Positions 1 through 5,906 of a DNA stretch of 18,481 bases are shown one piece after another. Below the pieces are notes generated by a model, which made no database searches, was not told the DNA's origin, and worked only from the letters and a program-made list of their open reading frames with translations. The DNA lies in NCBI GenBank assembly GCA_043757865.1, contig JAYVOP010000250.1, forward strand, positions 1 through 18,481, in the 5' to 3' direction. The DNA comes from JAGNEJ01 sp043757865. GTDB taxonomy: Bacteria > Verrucomicrobiota > Verrucomicrobiia > Verrucomicrobiales > V1-33. Both the position numbers and the translations under genes were made by a program. How positions within the stretch are numbered: position 1 is the stretch's first letter; every line of letters starts with the position of its first letter.

Positions 1-1053
1 CGCCGGGAATACCTCGCGGAGATCGGGGCGCGCCTCTACCGCAACCTGCCAGCGGAGCGGCCAGTCTTGAATCCCGTCAATGCCTTCCTCCCTGGGCGGA
101 GGAATAACCCGGCGGAACCCGGCTCCGGCATCCGTCCCCTGGCGGTTTACGGGCCGCTGCACTATCAAGAACTGCCGGAACTCTTTGCGGATTACATTGC
201 CAGCCTAACGGGGAAATCTCCCAGCACGACGGGCGCTGGCAGCGAGGGCGCACTGACGAAAAGTCCCTTCAATGCCATCCTGCCCATCCATGATCTCAAT
301 GCCGCGCTGATCTCCGCCATCCTGACCAATGCTCACGCCTTCAGCAGTGCGGCGGGACACATCGGACGGAAGTTCCAGGTAGATCACGACATCTCGCTCA
401 TCGTCCCGGAAGTCTGGTGCCGGATGCACCTGCACGAGCGCCAGCCGGATTGGCTCTTGGATCATGGTTGCCTGGAGGCCGTGCGCGATTTCAAAGTGGA
501 GAGCCGCACCATTTCCGCGAGCCGATTAGGATATCGGATCACGGAAAATTTCATCAAACGCTTCTTTGGGCGGGTCTTTGCCGATGCCAACGCCGTCTTC
601 ACTGAGGAAATGCTGCGCCCAGAAATTCAGAATGCCAGCGACTTCATCGAAGGCGTGGACCACATCATCGACGGCCAACGCAAAGCCGCCGCCATGTATT
701 TCATGGACGGCAGCATTGATGCCGCCATCCCACCCCTCAAAGCCCTCCTGACCATCCTCGCCAAAGGCGAAGGCGATCTGAAAGACCCCGCCTTCCGCGC
801 CCTGTTCACCAGAGAAACACTCCTCGCCAGCGACTGGTATGCCGCCCGCCTCACCAGTCAAAGCCAAGTGGTCAAACGCTTGCTCGCAAAACACCTCCAC
901 GCCCTGCAACACGCCCTAACCACCCGCCTCCGCCTCCGTCCCGCCGAACGCGCGGAGCTGGAAACAAGGCTAGGAAAGGCGCAGACGGAATTGAAAAATT
1001 TAGCCAGCAGCGCTCCGGTCGGCACCTTAGGCACTGATCCTGCATTGCTATAA
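1..1053 (+). CDS. Probable PPi-type phosphoenolpyruvate carboxykinase, C-terminal part (5'-truncated by window edge)
   Basis: The reading frame is open from base 1, so this is the last 350 residues of a longer protein; the TTG at 67 is not a credible start. Visible blocks include YGPLHYQELPELF, then GKSPSTTGAGSEGALTKSPF (about visible residues 72-91), AAGHIGRKFQVDHDISLIVPEVWCRM, and a LFTRE..L.SDWY block near the C-terminus. From memory these match the large (about 1,100-residue) pyrophosphate-dependent PEP carboxykinases known from Entamoeba and Propionibacterium, which interconvert oxaloacetate + PPi and PEP + CO2 + Pi and are unrelated to the GTP enzyme. The family call rests on recall of these motifs and has not been searched. 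The stop at 1051-1053 lies 4 bp before the pckG ORF, so the two probably form one transcription unit. The visible part has no frameshift or internal stop. Confidence 0.6.
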   Translation, partial: RREYLAEIGARLYRNLPAERPVLNPVNAFLPGRRNNPAEPGSGIRPLAVYGPLHYQELPELFADYIASLTGKSPSTTGAGSEGALTKSPFNAILPIHDLNAALISAILTNAHAFSSAAGHIGRKFQVDHDISLIVPEVWCRMHLHERQPDWLLDHGCLEAVRDFKVESRTISASRLGYRITENFIKRFFGRVFADANAVFTEEMLRPEIQNASDFIEGVDHIIDGQRKAAAMYFMDGSIDAAIPPLKALLTILAKGEGDLKDPAFRALFTRETLLASDWYAARLTSQSQVVKRLLAKHLHALQHALTTRLRLRPAERAELETRLGKAQTELKNLASSAPVGTLGTDPALL

Positions 1054-1069
1054 AAGGATGCCCGCCTCC

Positions 1070-2872
1070 ATGAATCCCCTTTCCAATCCCCCGACTACTC
1101 ATGCGGCCTTGCTGTCGTGGGTCCAGGAAATCTCCCAACTCACGCAGCCAGCCGCCATCCATTGGTGCGATGGCAGTGCGGAAGAAAATGCCGCACTGCT
1201 GGCGCAACTAACGGCTGCGGGCACCTTGCGTGCGCTAGATCCAACGCGACGTCCGAACAGCTACTTGGCATGGTCCGATCCCGAGGACGTGGCCCGCGTG
1301 GAGGAACGTACTTTTATCTGTAGCCGCAGGGCCAAGGATGCCGGTCCGACGAACCATTGGCGGGAGCCGGAAGCCATGAAGACACAGCTCCGGGGCCTGT
1401 TCGCAGGCTGCATGGCGGGACGCACGCTGTATGTGGTGCCGTTCTGCATGGGGCCGCTGGACTCGCCACTGCGGATGATCGGCGTGGAGATCACAGACAG
1501 CGCTTACGTGGTCGTCCACATGCGCATCATGACGCGCATGGGGGTGGGGATTTTAGATCAATTAGGCGCGGACGGAGCCTTCGTGCCTTGCCTGCACAGC
1601 GTGGGAGCCCCCTTGGCTGCGGGGCAGGCGGATGTGGCTTGGCCATGTCATCGGGAGAAATACATTGTCCATTTTCCAGAGGAACGCAGCATCTGGAGTT
1701 TCGGCAGCGGCTATGGTGGTAATGCCCTTCTCGGGAAAAAGTGTCTCGCCCTACGCATCGCCAGCGTCAAGGCGCGGGATGAAGGTTGGCTAGCCGAACA
1801 CATGCTGATTTTAGGGATCGAGAATCCTGAGGGTCAGCGCACTTATGTGACGGCGGCCTTCCCCAGTGCCTGCGGCAAAACGAATCTAGCCATGCTGATT
1901 CCGCCCAGCGGCTATGCAGGCTGGAAGACCACGTTAGTCGGGGATGACATCGCTTGGCTCTGGCCGCATGAAGATGGCAAACTCCATGCCATCAATCCCG
2001 AGGCGGGCTTCTTCGGCGTGGCTCCAGGCACGAATTGGCACTCGAATCCTAACGCCATGACCGCCATGTCCAGCAATACGATTTTCACCAATGTGGCCCT
2101 CACCCGCGATGGTGATGTCTGGTGGGAAGGGCTGACGGACACGCCTCCAAACGGCCTCACGGACTGGCGTGGCCACCCCTGGACGCCCGCACTGGGCACA
2201 CCTGCCGCGCATCCTAATAGCCGATTCACCACGCCCATCCAGCAGTGCCCCAGCGTGGACCCGGACTTTGAGAATCCTGACGGCGTGCCCATCAGCGCCA
2301 TCATTTTCGGCGGGCGGCGGCCCAGCACCATGCCCTTAGTTTACCAGGCCTTTAACTGGACCCACGGCGTTTACATGGGGGCCACCATGGGTAGCGAGAC
2401 CACCGCCGCCGCCGCCGGAAACATCGGTCAAGTGCGACGCGATCCCATGGCCATGCTCCCGTTCTGCGGCTATAACATGGGCGACTATTTCCAACATTGG
2501 ATCGAAATGCGACGCCACATCCGCTACCTGCCGCGCATTTTCCATGTGAACTGGTTTCGGAAAAACGCTGCGGGCGCCTTCCTCTGGCCCGGCTTTGGAG
2601 AAAACTTGCGCGTGCTAGAGTGGATCACCCAGCGCTGCCAGGGGCGCATCCCTGGACATGAAACGCAGATCGGCTGGGTGCCGCATTACGAGGATTTCAA
2701 CACCCGTGGGCTAGCTGATTTCACGCAAGCAGAGTTCCATGCCTGCATGGCCTTCCAACCCGACGAATGGAGCGCGGAAGTCGTCAGCCAAGGAACTCAG
2801 TTTCTAAAACTCTACGACCATTTACCCAAAGAGTTAGTTTATCAAAAAGAACTGCTCAGCGCGCGGCTCTAG
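1070..2872 (+). CDS. pckG: Phosphoenolpyruvate carboxykinase (GTP)
   Basis: Converts oxaloacetate + GTP to PEP + GDP + CO2 in the cytoplasm, the entry step of gluconeogenesis. About 600 residues, the usual length. Family signatures are all present: IHWCDGS near the N-terminus, the kinase-1a P-loop with the active-site cysteine FPSACGKTNLAML (encoded from about 1859), the metal-binding VGDDIAW, FFGVAPGT, and the nucleotide-site segment FGGRRPSTMPLVYQAFNW followed by GATMGSET. Two ATGs are possible, 1058 and 1070. The AAGGA at 1053-1057 touches the first but sits 12 nt before the second, so 1070 is preferred, weakly. The gene directly follows the probable PPi-type PEPCK, putting two non-homologous enzymes for the same node side by side. 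Its TAG stop lies in a CTAG that begins the flank of the 90-bp repeat. It converges with the cfa-like gene. Confidence 0.97.
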   Translation: MNPLSNPPTTHAALLSWVQEISQLTQPAAIHWCDGSAEENAALLAQLTAAGTLRALDPTRRPNSYLAWSDPEDVARVEERTFICSRRAKDAGPTNHWREPEAMKTQLRGLFAGCMAGRTLYVVPFCMGPLDSPLRMIGVEITDSAYVVVHMRIMTRMGVGILDQLGADGAFVPCLHSVGAPLAAGQADVAWPCHREKYIVHFPEERSIWSFGSGYGGNALLGKKCLALRIASVKARDEGWLAEHMLILGIENPEGQRTYVTAAFPSACGKTNLAMLIPPSGYAGWKTTLVGDDIAWLWPHEDGKLHAINPEAGFFGVAPGTNWHSNPNAMTAMSSNTIFTNVALTRDGDVWWEGLTDTPPNGLTDWRGHPWTPALGTPAAHPNSRFTTPIQQCPSVDPDFENPDGVPISAIIFGGRRPSTMPLVYQAFNWTHGVYMGATMGSETTAAAAGNIGQVRRDPMAMLPFCGYNMGDYFQHWIEMRRHIRYLPRIFHVNWFRKNAAGAFLWPGFGENLRVLEWITQRCQGRIPGHETQIGWVPHYEDFNTRGLADFTQAEFHACMAFQPDEWSAEVVSQGTQFLKLYDHLPKELVYQKELLSARL

Positions 2873-2887
2873 CGTGTGTTTTAAAAA
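2869..2887 (+). repeat. Flank motif shared by both 90-bp repeat copies (copy 1 side)
   Basis: CTAG[C/G]GTGTGTTTT followed by an A-rich run occurs here and again at 7393-7410. Both copies are on the plus strand and immediately left of (here) or 16 nt left of (7393 copy) the 90-bp element. The first four bases contain the pckG stop codon. The shared flank suggests that the repeat unit is longer than its inverted-repeat-bounded core. Confidence 0.6.
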
Positions 2888-2977
2888 TGGACCGCAGAAT
2901 TGTACTCCGTCGCATTTCGCTAAGCGCGATGGGAATTGCAGCTCAGCCATCGTTGCGGAGTCCAACTCCGCGCTCCA
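2888..2977 (+). repeat. 90-bp MITE/REP-like element, copy 1 (imperfect terminal inverted repeats)
   Basis: This segment begins TGGACCGCAGAATTG and ends CAACTCCGCGCTCCA. The outer 22 bases at each end are inverted repeats at 18 of 22 positions. It aligns without gaps to the reverse complement of 7427-7516, with 73 of 90 identical bases by my count. It carries no ORF of its own and is too short to be autonomous. It sits between the convergent pckG and cfa-like genes and reaches into the latter, providing its last 11 codons and its stop. Transcribed in either direction it could fold into a long hairpin and may work as a terminator for both genes; that is inference. Confidence 0.85.
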
Positions 2978-4022
2978 TGGCGCTGCGAGGCTTCACAAAA
3001 AGATAATGGGACACGATCCATTCCGTGCCATTGCGATAGCCCCACAGCTCTGCGCACGCGAGGAAGAACAATCGCCACCAGACCCACCATTGTTTCACAT
3101 TCCCAGCGCCATACGTCTGAGCCAACAATGGCCAAATCTCCGCACGATGTTGATCCATATTCGCCAACCACGCCTCGCTGGTCTTGGCATAATGGGTGCC
3201 ATTGACTTGCCAATGTTGCTCCATTTTTAAATCGTCTTGAAAATGTTCTAGCAAGTCATCACTGGGCATTTGCCCACCGGTGAAAAAATACTTCGCCATC
3301 CAATCATCTTCACTGCGAACCTCGTAGTGGTAAGCAAATTGGCCATGGGTGAAGATATGGACAAACAGCTTACCCTCAGGCTTCAACCACGTGCTGATGC
3401 GCCGCAGTAGCTCTTGGTAGTTCTTCATGTGCTCAAACATTTCCACCGACACACAACGATCAAACACCCCTTCACCCACGCCGGGGAAATGGATCATATT
3501 AGCCGTAATGATCGTGAGATTATGCAGTCCACGTTTTTGGGCCTCCGCATCAATGAACTCCTTTTGCGTGCGCGAATTGGAAACGCTCGTAATTTGCGAG
3601 TTCGGATATTGCTCCGCCATCCAGAGCGAGAGCGATCCCCAGCCGCAGCCCAGCTCCAGCACGCTCTGGCCATCCGCTAGCTCAGCCCGCTCGCAAGTCA
3701 GCGCCAGCATGGCCGCCTCTGATTCATCAAAGGTCGTCGTGCTGCTAGCCCAGTAACCGGAGGAATATTTCAAATGTTTGCCTAACACCATCTGATAAAA
3801 CGCCGTGGGCACTTCGTAGTGCTGCTCATTGGCCTCGTCCGTGGCTATGGCTATGGGCATGGTCTTCAGCTGCGCCACATATTTAGCCTTGGCCGCCTGC
3901 AAGGCCGCTGGAGTAGGCAGCTGATGCTCGCGCAGTGTTTCCGCTAAGCGTTTGCGAATGCCGATGCGCAGGAGGAAATCTGGCAACAAATCTTGGGAAA
4001 GGAGAGTATTAATAAAGCTCAT
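2943..4022 (-). CDS. Cfa-like (coclaurine N-methyltransferase-like) SAM-dependent methyltransferase, 359 aa
   Basis: Probable methyltransferase acting on unsaturated fatty-acyl chains of membrane phospholipids, placed in the cyclopropane-fatty-acid-synthase superfamily. Residues 56-69 (PIAIATDEANEQHY) and LKYSSGYW (84-91) precede the SAM-binding ELGCGWGS (123-130). VSVEMFEHM (191-199), KLFVHIF (218-224) and THYAKT (276-281) supply the Glu, His and Tyr of the Cfa active site. The protein lacks most of the N-terminal domain of E. coli Cfa and is closer to the coclaurine-N-methyltransferase-like branch, so the exact substrate is uncertain. Position 88, equivalent to Cys139 of E. coli Cfa, is Ser. 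Residues 349-359 (MERGVGLRNDG) come from the 90-bp repeat, so the natural C-terminus has been replaced. It is last in an operon with the DUF1295 and DUF2062 genes, starting 36 bp after the DUF1295 stop. Confidence 0.9.
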   Translation of the reverse strand: MSFINTLLSQDLLPDFLLRIGIRKRLAETLREHQLPTPAALQAAKAKYVAQLKTMPIAIATDEANEQHYEVPTAFYQMVLGKHLKYSSGYWASSTTTFDESEAAMLALTCERAELADGQSVLELGCGWGSLSLWMAEQYPNSQITSVSNSRTQKEFIDAEAQKRGLHNLTIITANMIHFPGVGEGVFDRCVSVEMFEHMKNYQELLRRISTWLKPEGKLFVHIFTHGQFAYHYEVRSEDDWMAKYFFTGGQMPSDDLLEHFQDDLKMEQHWQVNGTHYAKTSEAWLANMDQHRAEIWPLLAQTYGAGNVKQWWVWWRLFFLACAELWGYRNGTEWIVSHYLFVKPRSAMERGVGLRNDG

Positions 4023-4058
4023 AAAATGTGTCGAGGGCGGCGTTCGCAGGCTAATTCA

Positions 4059-4835
4059 CTAGCGTTTCGGAGGCCAGGGGATGAAGGCGCTGGTGCGTCG
4101 TTGGTAATCCCGATACGCCTCCCCCTTGCGCTTGAGGGCATACTCCTCGGTGAGCGGAATGCCCGTGACCCGCAGCAGGAAAAAGAGCATCAACAGCGGG
4201 CTCAGCAACGTCACCCAGCCGTAAGGCGCGTGCCAAGCCATGAGGCAGAAGGCCACCTGGATCAGCGCCTCGAAAAAGTAATTCGGATGCCGGGAATACC
4301 GCCACAGGCCTACATCGCAGACTGCGCCTGGGCTGGCGCATTGCTTCTTAAACAAACGCAACTGCGCATCCGCCACACTTTCTCCCGCCAAGCTTACGAT
4401 TGCCAGAATCCACCCGCACAGCTCCAGCATTCCCACGCATGGCTCCGTACTGAACGACAGCAGTAAGAACGGCAACGCGAAAATAGTCACTAACACCGCC
4501 TGCATTTCAAAGAACAGCAGGAACATCCACGGCCCCGGCCACTTCGCCCGCAACGTCTCATAGCGCACATCTTCCGCAGGATGATGTTTCACCACCCGCA
4601 CCAGAATATACGTACCTAACCGTAAGCTCCAAGCCCCACCCAAGGCTAATCCCAGCCCCTTCCGCCAGCCCCAACCCGTGCCATAAGCCGCATACAGCGG
4701 AACTAACAACGCCACGCCATAAGAAAACGCGACATCCAGCAACGCATAGTTGCGTATCCTGATACTGACGAGCCACGTTAGGAAAAATCCTTTGACGCAG
4801 ATGGCGAGACTGATGAGGAGCAGAGATAGGATCAT
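4059..4835 (-). CDS. DUF1295 family membrane protein (steroid 5-alpha-reductase/ICMT-like)
   Basis: A 258-residue integral membrane protein with several hydrophobic segments, beginning MILSLLLISLAICV. The C-terminal signature of the DUF1295/isoprenylcysteine methyltransferase-like fold is present: GLWRYSRHPNYFFEA (176-190), then LTEEYALKRKGEAYRDYQ (228-245) and FIPWPP. Proteins of this type are predicted lipid or steroid reductases or methyltransferases, and the biochemical reaction here is unknown. The start at 4835 is chosen because its ATG overlaps the TGA of the upstream DUF2062 gene (ATGA), indicating translational coupling; the longer frame reading back to 5096 lies over that gene. The cfa-like gene follows 36 bp later. 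DUF1295 genes often neighbour Cfa-type methyltransferases, so a joint role in modifying fatty-acyl chains is likely but inferred. Confidence 0.88.
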   Translation of the reverse strand: MILSLLLISLAICVKGFFLTWLVSIRIRNYALLDVAFSYGVALLVPLYAAYGTGWGWRKGLGLALGGAWSLRLGTYILVRVVKHHPAEDVRYETLRAKWPGPWMFLLFFEMQAVLVTIFALPFLLLSFSTEPCVGMLELCGWILAIVSLAGESVADAQLRLFKKQCASPGAVCDVGLWRYSRHPNYFFEALIQVAFCLMAWHAPYGWVTLLSPLLMLFFLLRVTGIPLTEEYALKRKGEAYRDYQRRTSAFIPWPPKR

Positions 4836-5341
4836 AACACAGAACGTTGCGCCCAACGACGCAACCAGGGTCGGGTTAAAAAGTAAACCGCACCTCCCAG
4901 CCCGGGTGCAATCAAGGCCCAGACGATCACCCCACGCACTCCGGTCATGCCGTAATCCCGCAGGAACTGGAGCCCATTGGCAAAGAACGCTTTGATGATA
5001 AACGGAATGGAAAGCGGCAGCGTCGGCTGCGCAAAGAGCATTTCTCCCGCCCGATAGAATGGCAACAGCGTGGCCAAGTGTGCCGGATACATACAAAGGC
5101 AGAGAAACTGGATCAGCGGTTGATTCAGCTTATTCCACACCGCCACCATCCCGCACAGCACCGTGGTGAATCCCAGCAGCGGAAACAGCCCACACGCAGC
5201 CGCCACTGCCAGCGTCAGCGCAATCTGATCCGGCGTAATTCCTTGGCGGAACTGCGCTGTGATCGGCTGCACGAAACGGCGTTGCCAGAGGGAGGGTGAA
5301 TGGGGCGGCAAAAGAAGTGGGGAAAGGGAATAAGCAAACAT
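4832..5341 (-). CDS. DUF2062 domain membrane protein
   Basis: A 169-residue protein with at least two membrane segments. The pattern QPITAQFRQGITPDQIALTL, then AAACGLFPLLGFTTVL and LNQPLIQFLCLCMYPAHL, is typical of DUF2062, where a short amphipathic N-terminus is followed by a Gly/Pro-rich hydrophobic hairpin and a conserved N-x-P. The family has no assigned reaction. It is frequently fused to or beside glycosyltransferases or lipid-modifying proteins. It is the first gene of the minus-strand trio with DUF1295 and the Cfa-like enzyme and overlaps DUF1295 by ATGA, so the three are probably co-expressed. No clear Shine-Dalgarno precedes the ATG at 5341. Confidence 0.85.
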   Translation of the reverse strand: MFAYSLSPLLLPPHSPSLWQRRFVQPITAQFRQGITPDQIALTLAVAAACGLFPLLGFTTVLCGMVAVWNKLNQPLIQFLCLCMYPAHLATLLPFYRAGEMLFAQPTLPLSIPFIIKAFFANGLQFLRDYGMTGVRGVIVWALIAPGLGGAVYFLTRPWLRRWAQRSVL

Positions 5342-5416
5342 GACTCTACTTTGAGTAACGCTTTACGCGCCTCTGCGGATGCGCGATTTCAAAGCTCGCT
5401 TCTACCGCCACCCACG

Positions 5417-5647
5417 TTAGGCCACACTGGCCACTGCGGTGGGCGGTTTTGGCTGACCAGGGCGGAAATGCTCCATTTGCATTTTCTCCAGCGCCACCTG
5501 CGGCTGCTTGGCTAGAAGAGCTGCCAGCGTCTTTTGCACACACGCGGCCAGCACAGCCGCATCGCCCTCTGCACGCAGGTTTATCAGCAACGGCCCGGCA
5601 GCCAGGGGGCTAGTTCCGCACGCGAGTGATTTCCGGTTTACCGGCAC
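5417..5647 (-). pseudogene. Small ORF resembling the C-terminal tail of CobW/P47K GTPases (probable remnant)
   Basis: A 76-codon ORF from a GTG at 5647, with an in-frame stop three codons upstream. The segment LLINLRAEGDAAVL...ALEKMQMEHFRPGQPKP resembles what I remember of the C-terminus of CobW/P47K metal-chaperone GTPases, which commonly end EHFRPGxPxPTHR. Here the last motif goes out of frame: this frame reads PKPPTAVASVA, whereas a one-base shift reads TAHRS at the same place, as if a frameshift destroyed the expected THR. The GTPase domain (P-loop, GExxP, NKxD) is absent upstream. Either a degraded 3' fragment or a small unrelated protein is possible. It lies upstream of the DUF2062 gene on the same strand, 75 bp away. 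Confidence 0.4.
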
Positions 5648-5906
5648 TTTGTATCAGTTGCCGTGGAAATCGAATTGCCTACGGTAGCCTGGACAAGCAT
5701 CAGTTAGTAGCATGGCTCTATAACATGGCTCTGGCTAGGGTAGAGACTGCGCTGGTCTTGCTGACGAGGATGATGTGGTGGCCCCGTGGAACATTCGCTA
5801 AGCTGATGACAGCCTGGGATGCCCTGGCTAGCCTAGCCCGCTTTTAGCGGAGGCCACAATCCTCGGCGGTGGCTCAAGGTTGATGTTTCCGCTGGCGGCG
5901 GCGGAT
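5648..5906. other. Non-coding spacer downstream of the sulfatase gene
   Basis: I see no convincing gene here. A 73-codon plus-strand frame (5626-5847) has no recognisable motif, and a minus-strand frame reading HHIILVSKTSAVSTL is short and interrupted. A small perfect hairpin, CCGCT-TTT-AGCGG, lies near 5838-5850, with several CTAG tetranucleotides around it. It lacks a U-run on either strand and is not a clear terminator. Confidence 0.5.

Noticed and set aside
4836..5096. N-terminal extension of the DUF1295 gene back to 5096
   Set aside because: It lies over the DUF2062 gene in another frame, is not membrane-like in character, and the ATGA overlap at 4832-4835 gives a better start.
5626..5847. 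73-codon plus-strand ORF as a gene
   Set aside because: No family motif, no ribosome-binding site, and composition like the surrounding spacer.
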